A stretch of DNA of 64,000 bases. It comes from Hirudo medicinalis. Lineage: Eukaryota; Annelida; Clitellata; Hirudinida; Hirudinidae. The notes under the pieces were generated by a model. It saw only the letters and a list, made by a program, of their open reading frames with translations. It was not told the origin of the DNA and made no database searches. A program made the translations under genes and the position numbers. This document shows positions 1 through 12,530 of this stretch, in pieces (positions within the stretch are counted from its first letter, which is position 1; each line of letters starts with the position of its first letter). Where the stretch lies: assembly GCA_011800805.1 (NCBI GenBank), contig MPNW01000176.1, forward strand, positions 100,284 to 164,283, written 5' to 3'.

Positions 1-221
1 CACATCACACCACATCACATCACATCACATCACAACACATCACAACACATCACACCACATCACATCACATCACATCACAACACATCACACCACATCACAT
101 CACATCACATCACAACACAACACATCACATCACAACACATCACATCACATCACATCACAACACAACACAACACATCACATCACATCACATCACATCACAT
201 TACATCACAACACATCACATC
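1..221. repeat. CACAT/CACAA pentanucleotide satellite
   Basis: Uninterrupted run of 5-bp units, mostly CACAT with CACAA and CACAC variants, from the first base to about 221. It probably continues beyond the left edge. One strand has almost no G, so the tract is strongly strand-asymmetric. Confidence 0.95.
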
Positions 222-1128
222 AGATTTTCTTTGATGGGATCAACCCAGAAGTGACATTAACATTTTTTTTAGCATATTGTTATTATTAGTTTTATTAATG
301 CTGATAATAGTATTAATAACCAATCATTGCAATATTGACACTAACCCAGGAACATCTTAAACGAGGTTCAAAACTCCATCCATCAAATGTTTCACTTTTT
401 GAAAAATTTCAAATCGAATTACCTGGCAAAGGAATTTAAAAGAAATGCTTTCAAATTATTAGTTAGCAACGTTTAGAAACTCATCAACTTATGAAGCTCA
501 ACAAACATTTCACCAAGAAATTAAATCAATAAATTAAATCAAGAAACTAAATCAAGAAATTAAATCAAGAAGATGGCTCCACTTTTAGGAAGCAAAACTA
601 ATCGAAGATTGCAAAAGTTGCGTGCGGTGAAGTTGAATGCGACGGTTTTTTTTGAAAACAAATCCATTCGTCAATCGACACTCGGAAATTCAAAACCATG
701 TTGTTGTAATTTGAGGCCACATTTGCAACAAATCTGTCCAGCAAACACTCCAATTCTTCCTCAAAAAAGATTGATTTCATATTTTGTTCTTGTTTTATTT
801 GCGCAAGATATTCGTGGAATGAATTGAAGGCGATCATTAAAATTAGGAAATAAAACAGTTTTTAATTATTTAATTAAAACATTACAAACATTATTAAATG
901 AAGATAATCGAACGTTTTTGTGCGAAACAATTCAAGGGTTTGGCATTTGAAAATCTTCCCACGGAGAGAATTGAGAGAAAGTTGTAAAAATTTATCGCAG
1001 GATTTCAATCGTAAGCCCCAACTTGCAGGTCGACGCTTTAATGCTCGAAATTCTGACGAGGACTCTTAGATTCACTTGAACCTGGTCACATAAAACCATG
1101 AAATTTGAGGACAAACATCATTTAAAGC
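222..1128. other. Intergenic, no gene seen
   Basis: AT-rich sequence. A short imperfect repeat of AAATCAAGAAATT-type units lies near 518-570. The small open frames overlapping 573-837 are on opposite strands, resemble nothing I know and lack splice context, so I do not call them. Confidence 0.5.
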
Positions 1129-2730
1129 AGACATGGGACCAAGTACTGAGGCGTAAGTACAAGTGCTCAAGTACAATCAAGTACAAGTACCGACGAGTTA
1201 TGAACAAGTACTTGTACAAGTTCATCACTAATTTATCTCTGTTCCTCTGCGTAAAGTGATTGTCTATTGCTCAAATTTATTTGTCTCAGGTAAACGAAGT
1301 TATTCTTTAAAAATGTATTATTATTAGTAGTAATATTATTATTATTAATAAATAGCTTTAAGTAAATCATATCTTAGGCAAAATGACAAAGTTATGCCTC
1401 TGCACTCAGAGGACTTAGAAGACAATTTATGACAAGGTTTGATATCAAATTTATTTATTCAAAATATAGAAACTTACAAGAATAATGTTATCATACGATG
1501 TTTAAGTGACACGTAGCGAAGCCAAGGTTCTTGAGTTCATTTTAGACCTACGGGGACTCCTCCCACTAAATAATGACTAAATATTCTTTCCACTTGAAGC
1601 TGGAATACTAAGTGCTCTCACACAATTTACCTATCTTTACGATGTTGCCAGAAGATGATACAGAGTTTTATCGTCATCATAACTCATTTGCAAATATTAT
1701 GATATTAATAGGTGACCTGATTTATCGCATAACCTGCTGCCCGATTTGATTGATTCAAATTATAGTGGCCAAAAAGTTCAAACTTGTTGTCCAATCCTTT
1801 TATCCATTGGCGTAAGAGCATCAATGGGTGATGCTTCTCTAAGATCCATTAAATTATTAAATTAATGACTTCCTCACCTTACATAAGGTGCCTCCAGAAA
1901 TGAATCCAGAATGTCAACGAATTCCGTGAGCTGGGTCCATTCACTGAAGTTATTCATTCTGGTCCATTCCACGTGAGGTTGGGTTGAGGCTTCTTCGGTT
2001 CTCATTTTCCAGTAGCAATGTCAATTGTTCGAGATGAAGGGAAAGCAGAGCTTTAATTCGCCGTCGCTTGGAATTCCAACGTGCGTTGACATCGTTAGGA
2101 ATGCTCTTATTCCTTCCGAACACCTGCTTAAAAGTAACCCTGAATTTTGTGCTGTGATGTAACATGCATGGCAGCTTACAAGATTTTGCTAATGCTGTTG
2201 AGACACTTTTAGCATGCTAGTCCATCATTTACTGTAAGATGCAAGGAATTATGAAAACATGACAATCGTTCTTTTCGTGATTGACTGGTAATTCATTCTG
2301 ACCTTCCTCTTCATCATCAGTGTCCAAACTCTGCTAGATGTCAGGTTCATCAACTTCCACATCTTCTTCATCATCATCTAAAAGTGCCACTTTTGCAGTT
2401 TTCACTGGCATCACTTTCATTTCCTGGGCAGGTCAAAGTAATACTAAGCTTTCTTCATATTCACAGCCTTATCGGTTGTTCCATAATCTATTCTTTGCTT
2501 AATAGAATACCTTTCGAGTATTGCCTCGATTTCGACAAAAATTCTTTCTCTGTATGAGGCCCAAATGTTCTACTACAGCTGAGCAACAAGGAGCACAATC
2601 AAGGGTTACTTTAATTGAATATGATAAACCTGTGAAATTTAAAACAATTTGAGTAGAAAGGAATTGATGATCTTGCAAAGTTTCATTTCACAAATCAAAT
2701 CAACAAGTACAAGCATCAAGTATTCCACGT
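1129..2730 (-). mobile_element. Decayed hAT-type DNA transposon (approximate limits)
   Basis: The core is a hAT transposase relic at 1500-2165. Reiterated AAGTAC/CAAGTAC words lie on the left at 1138-1226 and a weaker set on the right near 2703-2730. Clusters of this word are seen near the ends of some animal hAT elements, so they may mark the subterminal regions. No clean terminal inverted repeat or 8-bp target duplication was found by eye, so the limits are tentative. Confidence 0.45.
1500..2165 (-). pseudogene. hAT transposase, C-terminal relic
   Basis: Read on the minus strand, 2165-1950 encodes a stretch with VFGRNKSIPNDV followed by NARWNS, the D-V-N-x-R-W-N-S signature of hAT transposases, then a leucine-rich KALLSL segment. 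Further along, in another frame, 1960-1880 gives TQLTEFVDILDSFLEA, also typical of the family. Near 1620-1540 a relic of the hAT dimerisation domain is readable (IPASS, where intact copies have PASSxxVERVFS-type sequence). Several stops and at least one frame change separate these blocks, so the gene is dead. In an intact element the product would be a cut-and-paste transposase acting in the nucleus. Confidence 0.7.
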
Positions 2731-3382
2731 CTGATTTCAAACGAACAGGATTACCAGGAATATAGACAGTTGTTTAGCACGTGACCAAATATGCTTTCAC
2801 ATTTTGTGGTGAAACATTAAAAACTCTGACATTGTTAATGCTGTTCACAAATATTTCGCCAATACCTACATTTTTTCTAGTGAAACAAAAATTGCAATTA
2901 AAAATAAACTAAAACTTTATAATTAATTCATAAAATTATTAACTTAATCCATAAAAAAGAGAAAACATTATTTTTAATAATTTAAAAATATTTTGCTGAA
3001 ATTCTTTTTGAAAAATGTATTTCAACTTTTGTTTCCTCTCTGAGATTTCAAAACATTCCTTACGAAAATAATGCTGCTGTCATTTATTTTTGTTTCCAAT
3101 TTCTAAGTTTTATATTTTGTGAATTGTAAATTGTAATTTGTGAATTTTATGATTTATTTTTATTATTTATAAATATATATCAAAATAATTCTACAAATTA
3201 TGATAAACAACTTATGAATTATGAATAGTAAACCCAATGTTAACAAAGTGTCTTTTTTGGTCAAAACACAATAAAAAGCACCAATTACAGATGGGACAAG
3301 GTTATCCTGATGTTGAAATAATTTGAACAATTTCTTGGAAATTAATATTTTGCATCTAATGCTCCATTCGTAAAATATCACG
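2731..3382. other. AT-rich intergenic, nothing recognised
   Basis: Very AT-rich sequence with short poly-A/T runs. I see no splice-framed open reading frame, repeat array or RNA gene. Confidence 0.5.
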
Positions 3383-3397
3383 TCATGGAACACTTAA

Positions 3398-3535
3398 AGT
3401 ATTGTTATTATTATTATTATTATTTTTAATATTATTATTATTAATAATATTATTATTATTAACATTATTATTATTGTTGTTGCTGTTGTTGTTATTGCTG
3501 GTGTTATTGTTATTGCCATTATCATTTTCATTATT
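3398..3535. repeat. (ATT)n / (GTT)n microsatellite
   Basis: Trinucleotide tract, mostly ATT with ATA interruptions, grading into GTT/GCT units near 3475-3510. It directly follows, in minus-strand sense, the end of the R2-like coding fragment at 3536-3690, so it could be the 3' tail of that element. Confidence 0.85.
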
Positions 3536-3690
3536 TACTGGAACATCATAAATCTTGCACATTTTCCAATGGATGTAAGCAGCAACTTTATTGTGTCTTT
3601 CAGTATATTCTGTTGGAGCAAGCATCTGACATCCAGCAATTATGTGGTTTCTTAATAATCCGCCTTGGAGCTCCGACAGGGATCCTCAGA
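3536..3690 (-). pseudogene. Non-LTR retrotransposon Pol fragment, C-terminal part
   Basis: On the minus strand this reads IIAGCQMLAPTEYTERHNK followed by VAAYIHWKMCKIYDV. This block (GC..LA..EY..RHN..A..IHW..C) lies downstream of the reverse transcriptase in a large family of R2/NeSL-like non-LTR elements found in many invertebrates. It probably belongs to the same element as the reverse transcriptase fragment at 4818-5300, the two being separated by a GC-rich fragment of another element. It is truncated and runs into a microsatellite. Confidence 0.65.
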
Positions 3691-4215
3691 GAAGGTTCCC
3701 CCGTCTTCAAACGTTTCGGCCCTTTGAATCTCCTGACGTTTTCGGGAGGCGGGCTGCATCCGGTGATCAGCCGATGTCCCTGTCGGTTTTTTTTTTATTC
3801 TTCGGAACCCAACGCTTACCGCCGTCTATGAGAGGCTCTCTTTGGCCTTCTTATGCGCGAGTTTGCTTTGGAGACTGCTACTTTTGCGGCCCCACACACT
3901 TCTCGAAGGACCTGGTTATGTCGCCATGTGTACCGACCGTTGGCAAGGGCATACGTGCAATTGCTGAGCACGTGATGCAGTGTCTCGGTCCCGCCACAGA
4001 GCCCGCATTTGGTGTCTTCNTGAGCTCGCCTGGGACCATTTTGGCAGGTGGTTCCATCCAACTGCATGACGGTCCGTCTGGGTAGGACCTCTCACTTCTT
4101 CGAACGTCAGCTCGGCTACTGATTCGTCGATCTCATTCTGCGCTCGGCATTTCATTCCAGATCTGAGTAGTGGCTTGACTTCGCGGATCATGCTGTCCGC
4201 GGGGTTATTGAGCAT
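3660..4215 (-). pseudogene. R2-like non-LTR Pol fragment with zinc knuckle
   Basis: This is a distinctly GC-rich island. The minus strand encodes a CCHC-type knuckle, CGLCGGTETLHHVLSNC, followed by GRYTWRHNQVL. That arrangement precedes the restriction-like endonuclease in R2/NeSL/HERO-type elements. The upstream part, in another frame, includes NNPADSMIREVKPLLRSGMK. Frames change between 4215 and 3816, and one undetermined base sits at 4020. No complete endonuclease follows. The base composition differs sharply from the flanks, suggesting a later insertion into an older element. Confidence 0.65.
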
Positions 4216-4817
4216 CCACTGTGTTCTTATCTTGGAGAGCTTGTACTCTTCATGTGTCCTACATGTTCCTCCGATCTACGGAACAATCTGCATGTGCTGC
4301 TCACATCTTGCTTCAATATGTGTTTTTGGTAATATCTTGTTTTCAAGACCTGGTACTGAGCTGCTATGATTAAACTCTCCGTCTCCCCTTCCAATCCACT
4401 GCGATTGAGCCACGAAACTGTAGTTTTTTTTTGCTAATTCCTGCCTTTTCCATATTCCTCAGGTTTTCATGTGGGGGTTTTCTCTTTATCTCTTCCTAAT
4501 TTTCCTTTTGCATCCCTTTATATTAATTCATCGGTCATTTATTTCTTTTGAATTTTGCTTTCTTCTTTCAAGAGTGAGTATTTTTTCTTGAGACTGTCGT
4601 GAAGTTTTACTATTTGGATTAATCTACTAATTTCTGATTCGATAAATTCTGATAGTGACAGTGTAGCCTGCTGATAAACTGACCAAACCTCAAGTAATCC
4701 TCTACTTCCATTCTTTAAACATACAATCTTTGCACGTCAGCTCTTGGGTGGTGCATTCCATTGCTTGTCAATTTTTCTTGTCTTTCTGTCGATTTTCTCA
4801 ATCTCCGATTTTAGCCA

Positions 4818-5330
4818 TTGGATTATTCCGAAGCCATAAGTGAGACTAGTATTGCCAAATTATTAATGGCCATGATTTTTTCTTTGTTGAGTTGGGTTGT
4901 CAATATTTTTTTTTATTCGTCGGTAATATTCTTTTTTTACATTTTCTTTCATGACCTTGTTGTTTACATCATTTGTTTTCCTCCATCCCAAGATATTTGT
5001 AGAATTCATCTATTTCGAGTGATATAATTTGGTGGGAATCTATGGGCTGAAAATTCTTTCCTTGCATGACATTTCCTTGCTTTATCTCAACTGTAGCGCA
5101 ATTTTCTATTCCAAATTCCATTTGAATGACCTTGCTAAATTTTTCAACAGTTCTCAAGTTTGTTTTCATAACTTCATGATTTGCAGCAAATAACTTCAAA
5201 TCGTCCATATACAACAGATGGCTTATCTGCTGCTCGTGAATATTGTAACCTTTTCCTTTTCTCCTCAGAGCTTTGATAATGGTATCTAAGTCATGCAGAA
5301 TAGCAATGGTGACAGTAACCCTGAAATATT
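4818..5330 (-). pseudogene. Reverse transcriptase fragment, R2/NeSL-like
   Basis: The minus strand at 5214-4969 encodes MYMDDLKLFAANHEVM, the Y-x-D-D polymerase motif in the form typical of a widespread R2-like non-LTR clade, then FSKVIQMEFGIENCA and YKYLGMEE, both conserved in that clade. The upstream fingers region is only partly readable at 5330-5214, in a shifted frame. Intact copies encode a reverse transcriptase for target-primed insertion. This copy lacks most of the protein and is not functional. Confidence 0.75.
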
Positions 5331-5399
5331 CCTCGTTTAATAATAATGACTCCTGTTTTTTATATATCCCACTGATGTTATTATTATTATTATTATTGT

Positions 5400-8300
5400 A
5401 TAATAATTGAAGTTCGACAATATAAAAGCATTTGAATCGATATGTCTGTATGCAAGTTAACAGATGGAAATAATTGTTTTATTTATCTCAATATTCACCC
5501 TCAAATCTGTTTTTATATATATATAATCACAAATTTAAATTGTTTCACAAAATATTGATGCAATGCTCCTGTCGTTGTAAAAAGAAGAAATCATTATTGT
5601 TATAAAAATTGTTCCTTAACAACTTAATGGTGCACAAAAATGTCCATGAATTTATAATCCATTCCGTTCGATGTAAAACCTCTTCGTGTGGGATCTTCCA
5701 ATTTAATAAAACTATTTATGTAATATTTATTTATTTCATAGAATATTTCGATTGCATTAAATAGCGAGAGAGTTTTCGGATGAAATGTGTTTTCAGATAA
5801 GGAAGTTGATTCCCTGCTTCGTAGCAATGTTTCGCTCTTCTTTTGAACAGAAAAAAAAGTCATAACTTTGTCGGGATGAGATTCCTTGTGCATCCAAGCA
5901 GTTTATGATGCAAAATCATTCGCTCAGGAATGAAGCTGCTCACATTTTTAGCGCATTGAAAGTGATTTCTGCCTTTGAATTCAAAATTGAGGTTGTTTTT
6001 GATTGCTTGGAGTGTTTCATTTCACAAAGTCATCCGAAGCGAATAGAGTGCTTGAGATCATTAATGTGGAAATGCTTTATCCGGCAACTCCATTGAATCC
6101 ATTTGTTGGAAAGAGTTGAAAAGAGTCCGTTCAACCATATGTCAACGTTTTAGGGTCATTTCGATTTGAAATGAAAAACTGTCAATATTTGTTTGCCACC
6201 GTGTTTGAAGAGAAATGAGGACATAACGTTCTTCGAGCGCAAATCCAAAATGAAATAAAAAAAATTTATAAAACTTTTCACTTTTATTTGAAGCGGAATT
6301 AAAATTAATTTCCATTTCATTCACAAAGATGGATTTGATGCTAGTTTCTGTCTGAAACTTCTTGTGTAATTTTAAAACTGTTTCTTATTCAATAAATCGC
6401 TTCATTGCATTCGAGACTTTATCAGGTCACCTATTTTCATTTATCAGTTTTATTAAATTATTAGTTTTATTAAATTATTGTTGTCAATTACCGTCAATAA
6501 AGGTTGCTTAGATTAAAATGTAATTTCAAATTGCATTAAACTTTTATAGAAAGAAGAGTTTAGGAATTAAACATGTTTCACAATTTCAAGTGATTTTTGT
6601 AATTTTACCTAAACTTTGGTTTGGAAATTATTTTTTATTTCTAAAACTTTTTCAAATTAAATATTTAAAAATAAAATCCGACGAAATCTTGTTTGGAGTT
6701 TAAAATGACAGCAAACCGAAACTTTCGTCAGTGAAAAAAATCCATTAAATGTGAAAGCTATTAATATTATGGTTTATTTTTGTTTATCTTTGTTTTACTC
6801 GTTTGATATATTATAAGAACATGATATGTAATATATAATATGATGTGATATGTAATATATAATACTATGTAATATGTAATAAAAGGTGCTGTGAAACCTA
6901 AGCACATATGTTCCGATGCAAAGACACATAAACATATAATTTTTCATTGAAACATCCTTTCTAAGATGAATGTTGCCGGTTCATGAAACTGAGCAATAAC
7001 AAACCATACTTCAAGACAACAGTTTCTCTTGTTCTTTGACAGGCGATATCATAATTAGCATAATAATTATAACAATAATATTAATAACAATTAGATTAAT
7101 AAAAATATTGGTGATATCATTTAAATTTAATAAGTAATTGTTAATAATAAAAATTTGCGTAAAATTCATTAAAATTCTTAAATCCCCACAAATCCATTAA
7201 TCGCAGGAATAAAATTTCGATTTTGTTTTGCACCAGAAAACGCAGGTTGATAAGATTGATTAAGATACTCAGTTCCTCAATCTACAACATCCTTTTAATT
7301 ACTCACTTTTTACTTCATCAGGAAACATCACTTCTGGGGAGGACTTCCTTAGTTGTTCCTTAGTTGTGAGAGAATGAATGAAGCTCAGATCTTTGAGATT
7401 GCATCGAATGAATGATGTGCATGCAGAACGAGAAATAATATTTATTTAAATAATGCATTATATTTTCTTATAAAATCTGCTTATAAAAAGGATGTTTTTG
7501 AAAAGACTCGAAGCGAATAAAAATGTAAAAGAAACCTTTTAATGTCAAAAACCTTCAAAAAATCTAACATTATCATATAATTGTTGTAAACTCTCAACTG
7601 GCTTCTCAGGTAATGAACTAAATATGTGTTGAAAACTATGAGCATTTTAAGTGAATGATGACCGGGAAGTTCTTTATTTAAAGAAGTCTTTCATTTTGAG
7701 AGAAAATGAATGTTGCAACTATTAAAAGGTGGTATTAAAAAAAACCAATTTATTGTATTGAAATGAATGACTTGCTCTCCCATGAAGAACTCACAAGTTT
7801 GTTTAGCTCCATCTCCCATCATATTTCAGGCGTAATCAGCGAATTGTGTTTGTCCGAAAGTTGGTTCCATAAAGTTTGTCTTCATGCAAGTTGGAGACCA
7901 CAAATCAAATTGTTTGTCTCATCAGGCGTCTGCTATCTCCAGGGACTGTTGCTAGACATTGTTCTTAAAGTTAAAAATTATCCTGCAAATATTTACAACG
8001 TATTGAAATTTATAATTATAATCACGTTATAATTTAATATTCGCGATTGCAACGCGAAATTATATTATTGTCCTACTTTGAACTTTATTTAAGCATAAAT
8101 ATTTTTGTTGTTGTTCTTCATTTTGAAACACAGGCTCTTGAAAATTATAACTGTTGAAAAGAACACACCTTTATGTTGAGCTCGTGACTTTTATGGTCGA
8201 ATTTACGAGACAAAAATATGGCAGAATTATGACAAAATGATGACAGAGCACTGAACGTTTCGAAAAGTTATCGCTCGAAAGTATGGCTGGAAATGACCAG

Positions 8301-9854
8301 CGATGTATGACATAGCAGAATGTGTCTTCTTTCAAAAGGAAATGGTAGCATCGCATAACAAGTTATCGAACAAAGTAAGAATATTTCTTGTGAGAGGAGT
8401 TAATAATTTCAATAACAGAATTGAACATGTTAACATTTCTTGTTACAAAACATTACTTGTTAACATTACTAGTTAACATTGCTTATTTTTGAAAAGTGTA
8501 AGGTCAGGCAAAACAAATGTCCAAGCAATTATTTTTCCTTAAAAATTTGGCAGGTTCGAGTGTCTGACACTCCCTTTAACAATGTGGCTCTGAATTGAAA
8601 TGTGAGCGAATGTCAATGTGAATCTTTTAGCATCTTGATTTTCTAGTCAAACAAAAATTAACAATTAAAGAAATGAGTTTAAAGTCAATTTAAAATATAA
8701 ATTGGAATGAGTTGTTAGCATACAATTTTTCCACTTAAATGGAAATACATTTGTCTGCGAAAAAGTGAACGAAAGGTGAATGAGAAAGTGGTGCAAGAAC
8801 ATGGTAATGATGTAAGACCTTTCATTTCTTCCTGAGGTCATGCGTTGGCATGATGCTCTCAAAAGCTACCTCATGTTCGAGGTGGATTGGAGATGGAATG
8901 CAATGCGGGAACCTAACGCAATTAAATGAATTCTTTTGTAATTGTTGGACGTTAATATTTTTAAAACAGACACGACCACTGTAAAGTTATCATTTTTATG
9001 AGTTAAAATAAAATATTTATTTTATTACTTATTTATAAATTAACATAATAAGTGTGTTATAAAAATAAACATGCTTTTAGCGCAGATTGTGCCAAAAACC
9101 TTTTTTGGCGCAACTGCTAAGATATATGAAGCATTCTCTCGAGAACTCTCACCAATCAGTTATCACAAACATTCGTTCGTTAGGGAATTTGATTTTTTTG
9201 AAGCAAAATAATTTAATCTTTAAGTGACATTCGTTAATATTATCTGTTGTTAATACGCTCCTAATGTGCTAATATCGGTGCCATAAAACCTTCATTCGGA
9301 TAATATCGGATTTGTGCAAAAGTTCTGACAAATGTCATCATCGATGTCATCGTGTTAAAACATGATCAAACATTTTCCGTGGAACTCTTGTTTATGAAGT
9401 TCACAGAAACGAGGATAAACTGAGACATGAAAGAGACGACATAGCAACGACATCACAGCAAGAAAACAACAACAACTTCTTAGTTGCACCTCAGTTTCGC
9501 ATTCCTCCGGTAAAAATAGAAAACAGCTACTTTATTTTCCCATACAACCATTTCTGGAGCCACAAATTATCTTGAATGCAACAAGCGTAATAGATAAGAA
9601 GTACATTGTCATTGCTTGTGAATGTAACATGAAATGTAACATGAATTACTGTAATTCAATATTTACATTGACTTTCGAACTTCACAATTGAGAAGTATAA
9701 TATAATATAATATTCGGTTATTGAAGAATCAAATGTCTTTTGAAAGTTTGAGTCTCGCCATTTTGTTGATAAATTTTAGTTTCTGAGAAAATATTTTCCG
9801 GAAAATCTTTTATTTTTTCTTGGATATTATAACTTTTCTGAAAATGAAACAGTG
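5400..9854. other. Long AT-rich stretch without recognisable genes
   Basis: I see no family-level similarity here on either strand. Minor structure includes near-palindromic TAATATATAA-type runs around 6810-6890. The longest open frames (for example 5624-5893 minus and 7763-8032 plus) have codon usage like the AT-rich background and no homology I recognise. The missing 5' exons of the guanylate cyclase could lie here, but none could be identified. Confidence 0.4.
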
Positions 9855-10053
9855 TAGCGGCAGACTGCGTTAAAACCTTTATTTACAACGACGACGACAA
9901 TGTTCCGACTGCCTGACTGCTGGATATCAGCTTAGCAAGGTGACCGCTTATCGTCTGCCTATGGACGCGTCACCTCATGCCACTTAGTCGTCTGCCTACG
10001 GATGGGCGATCCTCCAATATTCCCCACCGTAGAACAACAGGTGCACGAATTGA

Positions 10054-10410
10054 TCAAGCTGCGAGTTTTTTGGGCCAGTGAACTCTTCGTCCGGATCTTG
10101 TCTTCTGTTGAGCTGGCGATGGGTTGGGAGTTGCTCTGGCTTTCATCCTTGTTGTCTCGGCAGGTGAAATTCTGGATGTTGTTGCTGGATTTGCGATCGA
10201 AGTGTCGAAGTTTTGGGAAGAACCGCTGGCTTCAGTGGGCCGATAGAGACTGCGTCCTTTCCTGTTGATGAAGTATTTTTGATGACGCTCTTGTACGTCG
10301 TAGGGGCCTTCGCACTCAGGGTACAAAGGTGATTTGTTCGAATCTACCCTAACGAGGACTTGAGGCGTTGAGGAGAGAACCTTTATGTACAGACTTGATC
10401 GTCGCTTCAC
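10054..10410 (-). pseudogene. Gypsy Pol, C-terminal tail after integrase
   Basis: The minus-strand frame contains VLVRVDSNKSPLYPECEGPY and DVQERHQKYFIN, matching the conserved V-x-R-x-D...L-x-x-x-Y-x-G-P-Y-x-V segment at the end of Ty3/gypsy integrases. It ends with TRSGRRVHWPKKL, the usual basic tail before the stop codon. Normally this segment follows a DDE integrase; here only decayed integrase sequence lies upstream. Confidence 0.75.
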
Positions 10411-10899
10411 TTATTTAGTAAATTTTTACGAAGCCATCAACCATTACATCCTTAAGCACTCCGATCCAAACCAAAATACATATCCTCCTCTGCCAGATCC
10501 AACACATAACTTCATTCCATTACATGTTTAGGCCAAAAAATTATTCCAAAATTCCACCTATCATATTCCAGCAACCGAACTTATCTTTCTTCAAACGTAT
10601 ATTCAAATTGTATGTTCAAATTCGTTATTATTGTTTAGCCATGACACTAAAGTTGATAGATAATAAATAAATATCCCACAGTTTCTTAACTAAATGTTAC
10701 ACAGTTAATATTACATTTTAAAAAGTTACTAAATATGGTGGGTTGTCGAGATAGGACTAACAATTGAGTCGATAAGATTTTATTTTCTGTTGTGCATATA
10801 TTTTGTTCTTTCGTTCGGATCAATAAAAGATTTCCGTTAGAGAGAGTGCAGACTCAGAATCTTGCGAAGTTGGTTTTCTGGCCTATGCTAGAACATACA

Positions 10900-11404
10900 C
10901 TTCTAATATTCTTCCTGTTGATGTTTGTTGATGCACTGGGGTGTGTCCTCGAGAAAAATTCGAGGTTGTGTTTCTCGCCATGACAAGAAGCATGCTCTAC
11001 TTGTGCCGATGTCCTTGTCCATCTTTGATGATGCATCGTTGCTGATCAAGTTGCTCCCGATCCTGTGTGAAAGTTGAGGTGCTCTGGAACGTTGTCTGGA
11101 CATTCTGGCTGACACGAGCGGTGGAAAGCGGTGACGTCGTGAACCTGCAGAGGCGTTCGGAGTGGCCATCGATGTTGTTGAGACGGTTGTAGCTAGTGTT
11201 AAGCGTTGGAAACTGTCTCAAGTGAGTGCCGAGACGACTTACCATTGATTCTGATGAGGCCAAATCGTAGAATTCTCTCGACGTTGGTGTTGACGTCCGC
11301 AGATTAGAGCGATGTGAGATGATGCGAAGGATGTTTGCGTCGAGATTGAGGTGGTTGGTGGATGTCACTGAAGTCTTGTTTGAGTTGAGGGAGCAGTGCA
11401 GCAA
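10900..11404 (-). pseudogene. Degenerate gypsy integrase core
   Basis: Across shifting minus-strand frames, pieces resembling the integrase core are readable: a RWP-like word, then HDVTA, then a VPEHL-like word where intact copies have RFGxPxxLxxDRG. The pieces are separated by frameshifts and stops. The strand and position agree with the pol tail at 10054-10410. The assignment rests on motif order, not on a continuous alignment. Confidence 0.45.
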
Positions 11405-11638
11405 TACAGCAGCTTATCGTCTGCTAAGGACACATCACCTCATGTCTGCGCAAGTATGCAGTGATTTATACAACAGATGTTGGATTCCCTCATAATTGAG
11501 AAAAAATATTGTTTTATCGCGATAATATCTAGATAATTTATTATTGAAGATGTCATATTTTAGATTATTAATTATTTGTGTTAATGATTAATTCCATTAA
11601 TGTGCTAATATCAGCATTAATTGAGTTCCAATTTTGTT

Positions 11639-11702
11639 GATGATGTCACATATTTGATGTCATACATTCGATGTCACATATTTGATGTCACACATTTAAA
11701 AT
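11639..11702. repeat. 17-bp tandem repeat, GATGTCACATATTT-type
   Basis: About four imperfect copies of a GATGTCA(C/T)ACATTT-like unit in tandem. Confidence 0.7.
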
Positions 11703-12530
11703 GTCATTGCTTTAAGAACCTTGGTGACACGAAGCGATAAGTATGCAATTGAATTTGTAAGGACAAATTTAAATTGGAAAAACAAAAAAAATTCAAGAAA
11801 TTCAAAATAATTTGATTTTGTTTCATTCTTCACGGAACTTTGTATTGAGGATGTCTTGTTTTTGTGGATTTTTGAGGTGAAATGTTTATTAATATTTTTA
11901 TTCCTTTTGCTAGGCGATGGTTATTCCCAAAATATATTTGTTTGCATCAATATTCATTGAAAATCCGTTAATTTTGCATAAAATACTCGCATAAAAGATG
12001 AATTAATTGTTACGTTAAAAACTTACATCATCGGATTTATTCGATCATTATTTTTATGCTTTCGAACGATAATCGGGGTTAAAATCAATTAGCGTTAATT
12101 CGAAATTAAAGTGAGAGTTCGTTATGAATTCCAATTCCATATTAATCCTGTAATAATTAATAACTTCATCAATCAACTTCATTGCTTCCTTCTTTTTCCA
12201 GTTCAGGTGACATTTTTAATTGCAAGCACTTTTAATTAAGATAATCCATTCATGCACTTTATGAAGTTTTACGAATCGATTGTAACTGATTATCTCTTGA
12301 GTTTTTCTGCAATTTAGAAGCCAATATGTTATGTCATAATATATTATATCAAAATATTTGTTCCAAAATATTTCTCAATAAGATGCCTAAATTAATCACA
12401 TTATTAAATGATGACTATTTTAAATTGTTACAAACCTAAATTTAAAAATAGTAAATTACTTCTAAAACAAGTCCTTACAACAATTACTTTGAAGCATCGA
12501 TTTGTTTGTGTTATAAAAATTAATATCGAA
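11703..12530. other. AT-rich sequence, no gene seen
   Basis: No recognisable coding or repeat structure beyond poly-A/T runs. Confidence 0.5.

Larger units (their letters stand above)
9855..11450 (-). mobile_element. Ty3/gypsy-like LTR retrotransposon relic
   Basis: Pol fragments at 10054-10410 and 10900-11404 both read on the minus strand. Downstream of the pol stop, in minus sense, is a purine-rich GGTGGGGA and then a GC-richer region with AATAAA, consistent with a polypurine tract and 3' LTR. A 35-bp word around GCTTATCGTCTGC and TCACCTCATG occurs at about 9948-9982 and again at 11409-11443, so LTR pieces seem to bound the relic on both sides. Most of gag-pol is missing, probably by internal deletion. 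Confidence 0.6.

Noticed and set aside
1..221. CRISPR-like array
   Set aside because: Simple pentanucleotide repeat without spacers, in a eukaryotic genome.
7763..8032. 89-residue plus-strand open frame
   Set aside because: No recognisable family, background composition and no splice-consistent neighbours.
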